Source: Streptomyces sp. NBC_00335 (lineage in GTDB: Bacteria > Actinomycetota > Actinomycetes > Streptomycetales > Streptomycetaceae). Taken from it: a stretch of DNA of 64,000 bases. Both the position numbers and the translations under genes were made by a program. This document shows, piece by piece, positions 41,978 to 50,797 of the stretch; position 1 is the stretch's first letter, and every line of letters begins with the position of its first letter. Below the pieces are notes generated by a model. That model saw nothing but the letters and a program-made list of their open reading frames with translations, ran no database searches and was not told the origin of the DNA. Location of the stretch: assembly GCF_036127095.1 (NCBI RefSeq), contig NZ_CP108006.1, forward strand, positions 1,240,001 through 1,304,000, in the 5' to 3' direction.

Positions 41978-43663
41978 TCAGGCGCCGAGGATCCCGACGA
42001 GGATCGGTCCGGTGAGCGGGAGCAGGAAGTTCGAGAGCGCGTAGGTGATCGTGTAGCCGAGCATCGGCACCGAGCTCTGCGCCACCTGCGTGACCGAGGT
42101 GATGGCCGGTGTGGAGCACTGCTGGCCGGCGATGGCGCCGATCAGCAAGGGCTTCTCGATCTTCAGGAGCTTGCGCCCGACGAACAGCGAGATCGTGGCC
42201 GGTACGAGGACCATGGCGATCCCGGCGAACGGCAGCAGGGCCCCGTACTCCTTGAGCAGCGGCCAGGCCTGCGGGCCCGAGGTCAGCCCGGTGCAGGCGA
42301 TGAAGACCGCGAGCCCCATGTCCTTGATGGTGGTGGCGGCTTGCGGCGGGAAGGCGCCGAAGGTCTGCCGGCGGGAGCGGAACCAGCCGAAGAGCAGGCC
42401 CGAGATCAGGCAGCCGCCGCCGGTGCCGAGCGAGAGCGGGACCCCGCCGGCCCGGACCACGATCTGCCCGATGAGCGAGCCGATCGCGATGCCCAGACCG
42501 AGGTAGATGAAGTCGGTGGCGTCGTTCTTGGCCACCGTGCCGATCTTCTCGACGATCCGGTTCAGGCCCGAGCGGGCGCCCACGAGGGTGACGACGTCAC
42601 CGCGCTCGACGATGGTGTCCGGGTTGGCGGGCAGGTGCTGCTCGCCGCGGAGCACGTCGGTCACGTACACGCCGCTGCGCCCGAACTCCTTGTGGGTGGC
42701 GCGGATCTCGTCCAGGGATTTGCCGGCCACCGACTTGTCGGTCATGGCGACCTGCCGGGTGGCCAGCGGGGTGTCCACCCCCGGGATGCCGGGGGTCTCC
42801 GGGCCGATGGCCCGGCCCGCCGCGATGGCCTCGGAGCGCCGGCCGACGACGAGGACGAGGTCGGAGAGGAGGAGTTCGAGGTCCGGGGCGGGGGTGAGGT
42901 CCTTGGAGCCGCGCCGGACGGCCTCCACGGTGACCCCGCGGCCGAAGGCCTCCTCCAGGTTCCCGATGGTGCGGCCGTCGGCGAGGGTGACCAGGTGGGT
43001 GCGGCCGACCAGGCCGGGCATGGCCTCTCGCTCGTCGCTCTCCAGGCCGCCGCCGGAGCCGCCGCCGCGCATCTTCTCCCACAGCGCGCGCGAGGCGTCC
43101 GCCAGGTTGATGCGGAGCATCATCGGCATGATCTGGCTGGTGTAGATGACGATGGTGACCAGGCCGAAGAGGTAGCAGACCGTGTACGCGGTGGCCACGT
43201 GGCCCTGGTACGTGGAGATCTGCTCCGCGGTCAGGTCGGGCAGCTTGCCGATCGCCTCGGTGGCGGTGCCGACCACGGCGGATTCGGTGGCCGCGCCGGC
43301 GAGGATGCCGGAGGCGGTGCCGACGTCGAGGTCGAAGGCCTTGGCCAGCAGGTAGGCGAGGCCGAGCACGCTGACGAGCTCGATGAAGCAGAGCGCGAAG
43401 AAGCGCAGGCTCTTGCGGTTGAGGTTGGCGAAGAACTGCGGTCCGGCCATGTAGCCGAGGGCGAAGATGAAGAGCGCGAAGAAGATCGTCTTCACATCGG
43501 CGTCGATCTCGATCTTGGCCCAGGCGCCGAGCAGCAGCGACACGATCAGCGTGCCGCAGATGCCGCCGAGGGTGATCGGGCCTACGCGCACCTTGCCGAC
43601 GAGATATCCGGCCGCCAGGCAGAGGAACAGGGCGAGTTCGGGGTGGTCTTGCAGCACACCCAT
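41978..43663 (-). CDS. Aspartate:alanine exchanger family transporter (AspT), copy A
   Basis: 561 residues with the same layout as copy B: membrane block, cytoplasmic TrkA_C-like segments (about 205-375, GRTIGNLEEAFGRGV and GKSLDEIRATHKEFG), membrane block with GGVPLSLGTGGGCLISGLLFGW. A second hallmark GQQCSTPAITSVT near the C terminus differs from GGQTTTAAIGAV in copy B, so the two are diverged, not recent duplicates. It heads the three-gene operon, with a promoter between the synthetase terminator and ATG 43663. Whether the two form a heteromer or carry different substrates is unknown. Confidence 0.88.
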   Translation of the reverse strand: MGVLQDHPELALFLCLAAGYLVGKVRVGPITLGGICGTLIVSLLLGAWAKIEIDADVKTIFFALFIFALGYMAGPQFFANLNRKSLRFFALCFIELVSVLGLAYLLAKAFDLDVGTASGILAGAATESAVVGTATEAIGKLPDLTAEQISTYQGHVATAYTVCYLFGLVTIVIYTSQIMPMMLRINLADASRALWEKMRGGGSGGGLESDEREAMPGLVGRTHLVTLADGRTIGNLEEAFGRGVTVEAVRRGSKDLTPAPDLELLLSDLVLVVGRRSEAIAAGRAIGPETPGIPGVDTPLATRQVAMTDKSVAGKSLDEIRATHKEFGRSGVYVTDVLRGEQHLPANPDTIVERGDVVTLVGARSGLNRIVEKIGTVAKNDATDFIYLGLGIAIGSLIGQIVVRAGGVPLSLGTGGGCLISGLLFGWFRSRRQTFGAFPPQAATTIKDMGLAVFIACTGLTSGPQAWPLLKEYGALLPFAGIAMVLVPATISLFVGRKLLKIEKPLLIGAIAGQQCSTPAITSVTQVAQSSVPMLGYTITYALSNFLLPLTGPILVGILGA

Positions 43664-43729
43664 GGGCGATCAGCCGCCCTTGCCGGGCGGCGTGGCGGAT
43701 TCAGGGCGTATACACATTCCCTCAGCCTT

Positions 43730-43759
43730 GTCCGGTGGGCACTCACATGCCCACCGGAC
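43730..43759 (-). terminator. Hairpin terminator of the acyl-CoA synthetase gene
   Basis: GTCCGGTGGGC (43730-43740) pairs perfectly with GCCCACCGGAC (43749-43759) over 11 bp with an 8-nt loop. It lies 24 nt after the synthetase stop on the minus strand and before the aspT promoter. Confidence 0.75.
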
Positions 43760-43783
43760 GGGGCCATCCGTGTGACGGGCCTC

Positions 43784-45631
43784 CTACGAGGCTTCGTACG
43801 GCTCCGCGTACAGCCCGTCGATCTGCTCCGCGTACTTCTCCCGGATCACCCGGCGGCGCAGCTTCAGGGACGGGGTCAGCTCCCCCGACTCCGGACCCCA
43901 CTCCTCGGTCAGCACCCGGTAGCGCTTGATCTGCTCGGTGCGGTTGAGCCGGGCGTTCGCGGCTTCGACGGCCCGGGCGATCTCCTCCCGTACGGCCGGG
44001 TGCGCGGCGAGCTCCGCGGGTGTGGCGGCCTCGGCGCCGATGCCCTGGGCCTGCGCCCAGGCCGGGGCCAGTTCGGGGTCCAGGACGAGGAGGGCCACGA
44101 GGTAGGAGTGGCCGTCTCCGTGCACCAGCGCCTGGCCGATCAGGGGGTGTTCCTTGACGGTGTTCTCCACCAGGGCGGGCGAGACGTTCTTCCCGTTCGA
44201 GGTGATGATCAGTTCCTTCTTGCGGTCGGTCAGCCAGAGGAACCCCTCCTCGTCGAGCCGCCCGACGTCCCCCGTCGGGAACCAGCCCGCCTCGTCGGAG
44301 GCGCTCTCCACCGAGCCGTCCGGGAGCAGGTACCCGCCGAAGACCGTCTCCCCGCGCGTGAAGATCTCCCCGTCCTCGGCGATCCGCAGCTCCAGCCCCG
44401 CGATCGGGCGGCCCACCGAGCCCAGCCGGAAGGCGTCGGGGCTGTTGACCGTGCACACGCCGGAGGTCTCGGTCAGCCCCCACGCGTCCATGATGGTGAT
44501 CCCCCAGCCCGCCCAGAAGCGCACCACGTCGATCGGCATCGGCGCGGTGGCGCTGGCCGTCCAGACCAGGCGGTCCAGCCCGGCCAGCGTCAGCAGCGGG
44601 TCCAGCACCCGTTCCTTGGCCGCGGCGTACGAGGCTTCGAGCCCGGCCGGGACCTCCTCGCCGCGCTCCCGGTGGCCCGCCCGCTCCCGCGCCAGGTCAT
44701 TGGCGGCTTCGATGGCGCTGCGCTGCTTCTCGGGCAGCCGCCCGAGCACCGCCCGTACGGAGGCGGCCAGCTTCTCCCACACCCGGGGCACCCCGAAGAA
44801 CTGCACGGGGTGCAGCTCGCGCACCGCGACCGATACGGCGGCCGGGTCGGCGCACAGCCGGACGTGGGCGGCCCGCAGGAGCGGGAGGTAGATGCCGAGG
44901 ATCCGCTCGGCGATGTGCGCGAAGGGCAGGTAGCACAGGTGCTCGGCGTGCTCGGGCAGCTCGATGTGCCGGTCGAGGCGGACGGACTGGAGCACGATGT
45001 TGCGGTGGGTCAGGCGCACGCCCTTGGGGTCGCCGGTGGTGCCCGAGGTGTAGACGACGGTCAGCGGGTCCTCGGAGCGGGACTCCCGCCAGGCCTTCTC
45101 GAAGGCATCGGAGCGGTGCAGCCGGGCACCGCCGGCGTACACCGAGCCGTACGTCGAGTGCGGGCCCGCTTCGGCGGCCTCGGCCACGACGAGCCGTTCC
45201 AGCGGGGTCCCGGGGTCGGCCAGCAGCGGCTCCCACCGGTCCAGCTCCCGGGCCCCCTCGACCACCGCGAGCCGGGCCCGGCTGTGGCGGGCTATGTGGG
45301 CGATCTGCTCGGGCGCGGAGGTCCCGTACACGGTGACGGGGACGGCGCCGAGGTGGACCAGGGCGAGGTCGCTGAGCCAGTGCTCGGGGCGGTTGCCCAT
45401 CATCATCAGGACGTGCTCGCCGCGTTCGACGCCCAGGGAGGCGTAGCCGGCGGCGAGGACGGCCACCTTGCGGCGGACGTCCGACCAGCTGAGGGTGGTC
45501 CAGGCCGTGCCGTCGGGGCCTTCGCGCCACGAGAGGGCGGGAAGATCGCCGTGCTCGGCGGCGTTGCGCGCCAGCAGCGCCGGCAGGGTGAGCTCGTCGG
45601 GAGGTGCGGGCAGTCGCAGTTCCGTGGGCAT
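43784..45631 (-). CDS. Long-chain acyl-CoA synthetase (FadD15-type AMP-dependent ligase)
   Basis: 615 residues of the ANL superfamily. The phosphate loop YTSGTTGDPKG, the AMP-binding IMDAWGLTETSG and the hinge region WFPTGDVGRLDEEGFLWLTDRKKELI are intact. The adenylation Lys is in SLKLRRRVI near the C terminus. It activates fatty acids to acyl-CoA and probably feeds the beta-oxidation genes at 47251-54143. ATG 45631. Divergent from the MerR-type regulator with a 96-bp shared control region. Confidence 0.92.
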   Translation of the reverse strand: MPTELRLPAPPDELTLPALLARNAAEHGDLPALSWREGPDGTAWTTLSWSDVRRKVAVLAAGYASLGVERGEHVLMMMGNRPEHWLSDLALVHLGAVPVTVYGTSAPEQIAHIARHSRARLAVVEGARELDRWEPLLADPGTPLERLVVAEAAEAGPHSTYGSVYAGGARLHRSDAFEKAWRESRSEDPLTVVYTSGTTGDPKGVRLTHRNIVLQSVRLDRHIELPEHAEHLCYLPFAHIAERILGIYLPLLRAAHVRLCADPAAVSVAVRELHPVQFFGVPRVWEKLAASVRAVLGRLPEKQRSAIEAANDLARERAGHRERGEEVPAGLEASYAAAKERVLDPLLTLAGLDRLVWTASATAPMPIDVVRFWAGWGITIMDAWGLTETSGVCTVNSPDAFRLGSVGRPIAGLELRIAEDGEIFTRGETVFGGYLLPDGSVESASDEAGWFPTGDVGRLDEEGFLWLTDRKKELIITSNGKNVSPALVENTVKEHPLIGQALVHGDGHSYLVALLVLDPELAPAWAQAQGIGAEAATPAELAAHPAVREEIARAVEAANARLNRTEQIKRYRVLTEEWGPESGELTPSLKLRRRVIREKYAEQIDGLYAEPYEAS

Positions 45632-45727
45632 GGGCAGCTCCTTGCCGTTTCACATCGTTGGTGCGACAGCAATACTGTTGAACACGAACCGTGTCGACGT
45701 GCTGATCAGAGAGCAGGCGGAGAGCCC
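45632..45727. promoter_or_regulatory. Divergent promoter region with two inverted repeats
   Basis: Two short perfect inverted repeats lie side by side: ACAG-CAATA-CTGT (45666-45678) and ACACG-AAC-CGTGT (45682-45694). They sit between the acyl-CoA synthetase and the MerR-type regulator and may be its operator. No clear -35/-10 pair is assigned. Confidence 0.45.
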
Positions 45728-46504
45728 ATGACCACCCAGGCACCGGAGCCGGCGTCGCTGACCGTCGACGAACTGGCGGCCAGGGCGGGTGTGACCGTCC
45801 GCACCGTACGGTTCTACAGCACCCGCGGGATTTTGCCCCCTCCCGTGATCGGACCCCGTCGGGTTGGCCGATACGGCCCCGAACACCTGTCCCGTCTCGC
45901 ACTCATCGAGGAGTTGCAGCACCAGGGCATGACCCTCTCCGCCATCGAGCGCTACCTCGACGCCCTGCCCGACGATCTGAGCGCGCACGATCTGGCCATC
46001 CACCGCGCGCTGGTGGCGACCTGGGCCCCGGACGCGGCGCTGGACTCCTCGCGCGCGGAGCTGGAGAAGCGGGCCGGGCGCTCCCTGACGGAGACGGACA
46101 TCCGGCGGCTGACGGCCATGAACGTGCTGACCCCGACCCCGGAGGGCTTCCGGGTGGACATGGGGCTGCTGCGGCTCGGGGTCGCACTGCTCGACGTCCC
46201 GATCGCCCACGAGACGATCCTGGCCGCCCGCGAGGTACTGCTCGGACACGCCCGGACGGCGGCGCACCAGCTGACCGCGCTGTTCCGGGACGAGGTGTGG
46301 GGGCCGTTCACGGAGGGCGAGAGCGATCCGGAGCGGGTGGAGTCGATGAAGGCGCTGTCGGCGCACATGCAGCCGATGGTGGTGCAGGCACTGGTGACCG
46401 CGTTCCAGCGCTCGCTCAAGGAGGAGTTGCGGGCTGCCTTCGTCTCGGAACCGGTAGGTTCTGGCCATGGCGATGATCTACAACACCACCATGAAGCCCG
46501 GTAA
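45728..46504 (+). CDS. MerR-family transcriptional regulator
   Basis: 258 residues. N-terminal MerR winged helix (LTVDELAARAGVTVRTVRFYSTRGILPPP, about residues 11-39), then GRYGPEHLSRLALIEELQHQGMTL, then a long all-helical effector domain unlike metal-sensing MerR proteins. No Cys pair. It probably senses a hydrophobic or acyl ligand and controls the divergent acyl-CoA synthetase gene. ATG 45728 with GGAG 5 nt upstream. Its 3' end overlaps the next gene by 38 nt. Confidence 0.88.
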   Translation: MTTQAPEPASLTVDELAARAGVTVRTVRFYSTRGILPPPVIGPRRVGRYGPEHLSRLALIEELQHQGMTLSAIERYLDALPDDLSAHDLAIHRALVATWAPDAALDSSRAELEKRAGRSLTETDIRRLTAMNVLTPTPEGFRVDMGLLRLGVALLDVPIAHETILAAREVLLGHARTAAHQLTALFRDEVWGPFTEGESDPERVESMKALSAHMQPMVVQALVTAFQRSLKEELRAAFVSEPVGSGHGDDLQHHHEAR

Positions 46505-47150
46505 GACGGAGCTTCTGGCTGCCTGGCTTCCGACGCGGCCGTGGTACGCGTCCACGGGGCACTCCCCCGAGCTCGACCGCTCGGGCGGGTTCCGGCTCGA
46601 CGATCCGCAGGGTGAGGTCGGCATCGAGTTCATGGTGCTCACCGATACCTCGGGCAGCCGGGAAACCTCCTACCTCGTGCCCCTCACCTACCGCGGCGCC
46701 CCGCTCGACGGCGCCGGAGCGGCTCTGGTGGGCACCTCCGAACACGGGGTGCTCGGCACCCGGTGGATCTACGACGGCGCCCACGACCCGGTGCTCGTCG
46801 GCCAGTTGCTCGCCCTGATCCAGGGCCGCGCCGTGGCGCAGGACCAGTGCGAGAGCAGCCTGAGCGACCCCTCGGTCACCTCCTGGTACGACGGCCCCGA
46901 GCTCCCGGAGGTCCCCGAGGTCCTCCCGCGGGCGTGGCTGGAAGTCACCGACACCGCACGGGGTACGGACGTACGCCTGCCGGGCGCCCCGGTGCTCGCG
47001 CTGACACGCGTCCTGCGCCCCGGGGCGGCCGGGCCGGCGGACGCCACCGGGGCCGTGGGCCGGCTCACCGCCGGCTGGACCACGCCGGACGGGGCGGCGC
47101 AGCAGGGCCTGTTCGCGCAGCTGCGTACCACCGGGCACGCCACCGCCTGA
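46467..47150 (+). CDS. Maltokinase N-terminal cap-like domain protein
   Basis: 227 residues. The start MIYNTTMKPGKTELLAAWLPTRPWYA and the block GGFRLDDPQGEVGIEFMVLTD match the cap domain found at the N terminus of maltokinase (Mak), seen as a stand-alone protein in actinobacteria. The kinase domain itself is absent. Function unknown. ATG 46467 overlaps the regulator gene. TAGGTT 6 nt upstream could give a leaderless transcript. ATG 46473 two codons later is an alternative. A triple hairpin follows. Confidence 0.75.
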   Translation: MAMIYNTTMKPGKTELLAAWLPTRPWYASTGHSPELDRSGGFRLDDPQGEVGIEFMVLTDTSGSRETSYLVPLTYRGAPLDGAGAALVGTSEHGVLGTRWIYDGAHDPVLVGQLLALIQGRAVAQDQCESSLSDPSVTSWYDGPELPEVPEVLPRAWLEVTDTARGTDVRLPGAPVLALTRVLRPGAAGPADATGAVGRLTAGWTTPDGAAQQGLFAQLRTTGHATA

Positions 47151-47164
47151 TCCGCACCGGCGTA

Positions 47165-47234
47165 CGGCCCGGGGCGGGGTGCCCCGGGCCGCACGCGGGC
47201 CGGCTCCGGCCCGTCCCGGCCGCTCGGCCGGGAC
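47165..47234. terminator. Three consecutive hairpins between convergent genes
   Basis: Perfect stems follow each other: 11 bp (47165-47175 with 47181-47191, loop GGGGT), 8 bp (47196-47203 with 47206-47213) and 10 bp (47213-47222 with 47225-47234). They separate the cap-domain gene from the FadB-like gene and probably stop transcription from both sides. Confidence 0.7.
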
Positions 47235-47250
47235 GGTTCATCCAGTCCGC

Positions 47251-49422
47251 TCAGTCGGCGTACGTCTCTCCCCGCTCGGCCTTCTCCACCAGGGAGACGG
47301 GCGGGGTGAAGCGCTCGCCGTAGTTCTCGGCCAGCTCGCGGGCGCGGGCCACGAAGCCCGCGAGGCCGCCCTCGTAGCCGTTGATGTACTGGATGACGCC
47401 GCCGGTCCAGGCCGGGAAGCCGATCCCCATGATGGAGCCGATGTTGGCGTCGGCGTACGAGGTGAGGACGCCCTCGTCGAAGCAGCGGACGGTGTCCAGC
47501 GCCTCGGAGAAGAGCATCCGCTCCTTCATGTCCTCGAAGGGGATCTGGTACCCCTCCTTGGTGAAGTGCTCCCGCAGCCCCGGCCAGATCCCGGCGCGCT
47601 TGCCGCTCTCGTCGTACGCGTAGAAGCCGCCGCCGCCGCTGCGCCCGGGGCGCCCGAACTCGTCGACCATCCGGTCGATGACGGTGTCGGCCGGGTGCTC
47701 CGGCCAGTCCCGGCCCTCGGCCTCGAAGGCCTTGCGGGTCTCGTTGCGGATCTTGCGGGGCAGGGTGAGGGTCAGCTCGTCCATCAGGGAGAGCACCTTG
47801 GCCGGGTATCCGGCCTGGGCCGCGGCCTGTTCGATGGAGGCGGGCTCGATGCCCTCGCCGACCATGGCGACGCCCTCGTTGATGAACTGGCCGATGACCC
47901 GCGAGGTGAAGAAGCCGCGCGAGTCGTTGACCACGATCGGGGTCTTGTTGATCTGCCGTACGAGGTCGAAGGCGCGGGCGATGGCCTCGTCGCCGGTGCG
48001 CTCGCCCTTGATGATCTCGACCAGCGGCATCTTGTCCACGGGCGAGAAGAAGTGCAGTCCGATGAAGTCGGCGGGCCGCGAAACCCCTTCCGCGAGGCCA
48101 GTGATGGGCAGCGTGGAGGTGTTGGAGCACAGCAGCGCGTCCGGCGTGAGGAACTCCTGGATCTCCTGGAATACCTTGTGCTTGAGGGCGGTGTCCTCGA
48201 AGACGGCCTCGATGACGGCGTCGCAGCCCGCGAGGTCGGCGGGCTCGGCGGTCGGGGTGATCCGGGCGAGCAGCTCGGCGCGCTTGGCCTCGGTCGTGCG
48301 GCCCCGGGACAGGGCCTTGTCGAGCAGCTTCTCGGAGTACGCCTTGCCCTTGGCGGCGGCCTCGGGGGTGACGTCCTTCAGCACCACCTCGATGCCCGCG
48401 CGGGCACAGGAGTAGGCGATGCCGGCGCCCATCATGCCGGCGCCGAGGACGGCCACCTTGGTGACCTTGCGGGGCGCGACCCCCTGCGGGCGGCTGCGGC
48501 CGGCGTTGACGGCCTGGAGGTCGAAGAAGAACGCCTGGATCATGTTCTTGGCGGTCTGCCCGGTGACCAGCTCGGTGAAGTAGCGGGCCTCGATGGTCAG
48601 TGCCGTCTCGAAGTCCACCTGGGCGCCTTCGACGGCGCACGCCAGGATGTTGCGCGGGGCCGGGTACGGGGCCCCGTTCAGCTGCTTCTTCAAGTTGGCC
48701 GGGAAGGCCGGGAGGTTGGCGGCGAACCGCGGGTTGGACGGCGTACCGCCCGGGATCTTGTAGCCGGGGACGTCCCACGGCTGCTTCGACTCCGGGTTCG
48801 CGTCGATGAAAGCGTGCGCCTTGGCGATCATCTCCTCCGGCGTGGCGGCCAGTTCGTGCACCAGCCCGTTGTCCAGGGCGCGCTGGGGGCTGTACTGGGT
48901 CCCTTGGAGCAGCACCTTCAGCAGCGCGTCGGCGATGCCCATGAGGCGGACGGTGCGGGTGACGCCGCCGCCGGCCGGGAGCAGGCCGAGGGTGACCTCG
49001 GGCAGGCCGATCTTCGAGCCGGGTGCGTCGAGGGCCACGCGGTGGTGGGAGGCCAGGCAGATCTCGTAACCGCCGCCGAGGGCGGTGCCGTTGATGGCAG
49101 CGACGACGGGCTTGCCGAGGGTCTCGATGCGGCGCAGCGAGGCCTTGATGGCGGTGCCGGCGTCGAAGGCCAGCTGCGCGTGCTCGGGGCGCAGCTGGAT
49201 CATGTCCTTCAGGTCGCCGCCCGCGAAGAAGGTCTTCTTGGCGGAGGCGAAGATGATGCCGCGGATGGAGTCCTTCTCGGCCTCGGCGCGGTCGGCGATC
49301 GCCGCGATCGAGTCCTTGAAGGCCTGGTTCATCGTGTTGGCGGACTGGTTGGGGTCGTCGAGGACCAGGGTGACGACGCCGGTCTCGTCCTGTTCCCAGC
49401 GGATCGTGGTGGACTCGCTCAT
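47251..49422 (-). CDS. Fatty acid oxidation multifunctional protein (enoyl-CoA hydratase + 3-hydroxyacyl-CoA dehydrogenase)
   Basis: 723 residues. N-terminal crotonase domain (FFAGGDLKDM, then INGTALGGGYEICLASHH with the oxyanion hole and catalytic Glu region) followed by an NAD-binding domain (VAVLGAGMMGAGIAYSCARAG, about residue 335) and 3-hydroxyacyl-CoA dehydrogenase catalytic segments (SNTSTLPIT, FFSPVDKMPLVEII with the catalytic His nearby). It performs steps 2 and 3 of beta-oxidation, like FadB/FadJ. ATG 49422. The thiolase gene ends 50 nt upstream on the same strand, forming the usual FadBA pair. Confidence 0.92.
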   Translation of the reverse strand: MSESTTIRWEQDETGVVTLVLDDPNQSANTMNQAFKDSIAAIADRAEAEKDSIRGIIFASAKKTFFAGGDLKDMIQLRPEHAQLAFDAGTAIKASLRRIETLGKPVVAAINGTALGGGYEICLASHHRVALDAPGSKIGLPEVTLGLLPAGGGVTRTVRLMGIADALLKVLLQGTQYSPQRALDNGLVHELAATPEEMIAKAHAFIDANPESKQPWDVPGYKIPGGTPSNPRFAANLPAFPANLKKQLNGAPYPAPRNILACAVEGAQVDFETALTIEARYFTELVTGQTAKNMIQAFFFDLQAVNAGRSRPQGVAPRKVTKVAVLGAGMMGAGIAYSCARAGIEVVLKDVTPEAAAKGKAYSEKLLDKALSRGRTTEAKRAELLARITPTAEPADLAGCDAVIEAVFEDTALKHKVFQEIQEFLTPDALLCSNTSTLPITGLAEGVSRPADFIGLHFFSPVDKMPLVEIIKGERTGDEAIARAFDLVRQINKTPIVVNDSRGFFTSRVIGQFINEGVAMVGEGIEPASIEQAAAQAGYPAKVLSLMDELTLTLPRKIRNETRKAFEAEGRDWPEHPADTVIDRMVDEFGRPGRSGGGGFYAYDESGKRAGIWPGLREHFTKEGYQIPFEDMKERMLFSEALDTVRCFDEGVLTSYADANIGSIMGIGFPAWTGGVIQYINGYEGGLAGFVARARELAENYGERFTPPVSLVEKAERGETYAD

Positions 49423-49472
49423 GGTCACTGCTTTCGTTTCGGAAGGTCCGGGGGGCGGGGATACAGGACGGA

Positions 49473-50687
49473 TCAGAGGCGTTCGACGATGGTGGCGACG
49501 CCCATGCCGCCGCCGACGCAGAGGGTGACGAGGCCGTAGCGCTTGTCCTGGCGCTCCAGTTCGTCGACCACGGTGCCGAGGATCATCGCGCCGGTGGCGC
49601 CGAGCGGGTGGCCCATCGCGATGGCGCCGCCGTTGACGTTGACCTTGTCCAGGGAGAGGCCCATGTCCTTGACGAAGCGGAGCACGACGCCGGCGAAGGC
49701 CTCGTTGATCTCGATCAGGTCGATGTCGTCGATGGTCAGGCCGGCCTTGGCGAGGGCCTTGCGGGTGGCCGGGGCGGGGCCGGTGAGCATGATGGTGGGC
49801 TCGGAGCCGGAGACGGCGGCCGAAACGATCCGGGCGCGCGGCGTCAGACCGTTGCGCTCGCCGGCCTCGCGGGAGCCGATGGCGACGAGGGAGGCTCCGT
49901 CGACGATGCCGGAGGAGTTGCCCGCGTGGTGGACGTGGTCGATCTTCTCGACCCAGTGGTACTTCTGCAGGGCGACGGCGTCGAAGCCGCCGAGCTCGCC
50001 GATGTCGGCGAAGGAGGGCTTCAGCCGGGCGAGGGTGTCGGCGGTGGTGCCGGGGCGGACGAACTCGTCGTGGTCCAGGACCACGAGGCCGTTGCGGTCG
50101 GTGACCGGGACGATCGACTTGGCGAAGCGGCCGTCCTTGATGGCGGCGGCGGCCCGCTCCTGGGACAGGGCGGCGTACTCGTCGACATCGCGCCGGGAGA
50201 ATCCCTCGATCGTGGCGATCAGGTCGGCGCCGATGCCCTGCGGGACGAAGTCGGTGTTCCAGCCGGTCATCGGGTCGCTGAACCAGGCTCCGCCGTCCGA
50301 GGCCATCGGGACGCGGGACATGGACTCCACGCCGCCCGCGAGGACCAGGTCCTCCCAGCCGGAGCGGACCTTCGCGGCGGCCATGTTGACGGCTTCGAGG
50401 CCCGAGGCGCAGAAGCGGTTTTCCTGGACGCCCGCGACCGTGTCCGGCAGCCCTGCGGCGATCGCCGCGATCCGGGCGATGTCGGAGCCCTGGTCGCCGA
50501 CCGGGCTGACGACGCCGAGCACGATGTCGTCGATGGTGGCGGGGTCCAGGCCGGGGTTGCGCTCGCGCAGGGCGTGGATGAGGCCGACGACCAGGTCGAT
50601 CGGCTTGGTGCCGTGCAGGGAGCCGTTGGCCTTGCCCCGTCCGCGCGGCGTGCGGATCGCGTCGTATACGTACGCTTCGGTGCTCAC
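49473..50687 (-). CDS. Acetyl-CoA C-acyltransferase (thiolase)
   Basis: 404 residues. The nucleophile Cys is in [16 protein letters not shown] (about residue 92), the His in [15 protein letters not shown] and the second Cys in [10 protein letters not shown]. It carries out thiolytic cleavage of 3-ketoacyl-CoA in beta-oxidation. GTG 50687 has AAAGG upstream. It pairs with the FadB-like protein downstream (50-nt gap). A 110-nt purine-rich stretch separates it from the acyl-CoA dehydrogenase gene. Confidence 0.93.
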   Translation of the reverse strand: MSTEAYVYDAIRTPRGRGKANGSLHGTKPIDLVVGLIHALRERNPGLDPATIDDIVLGVVSPVGDQGSDIARIAAIAAGLPDTVAGVQENRFCASGLEAVNMAAAKVRSGWEDLVLAGGVESMSRVPMASDGGAWFSDPMTGWNTDFVPQGIGADLIATIEGFSRRDVDEYAALSQERAAAAIKDGRFAKSIVPVTDRNGLVVLDHDEFVRPGTTADTLARLKPSFADIGELGGFDAVALQKYHWVEKIDHVHHAGNSSGIVDGASLVAIGSREAGERNGLTPRARIVSAAVSGSEPTIMLTGPAPATRKALAKAGLTIDDIDLIEINEAFAGVVLRFVKDMGLSLDKVNVNGGAIAMGHPLGATGAMILGTVVDELERQDKRYGLVTLCVGGGMGVATIVERL

Positions 50688-50797
50688 TGGTCAAGCCTTT
50701 CGGGGGTGCGGAGGCATGGGGAGGGTCGAGGGAAGTCGGAGGACGTCAGGGAAGAGAGGAGGCCGGGGAAGAGGAAGTCGGGGGAGGCCGGGGGAGG

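Noticed and set aside
38573..46504. Very long open frame of over 2600 codons on the plus strand
   Set aside because: It lies antisense to asdA, both aspT genes and the acyl-CoA synthetase and follows from high GC at third positions. Only its last 258 codons (the MerR-type regulator) are real.
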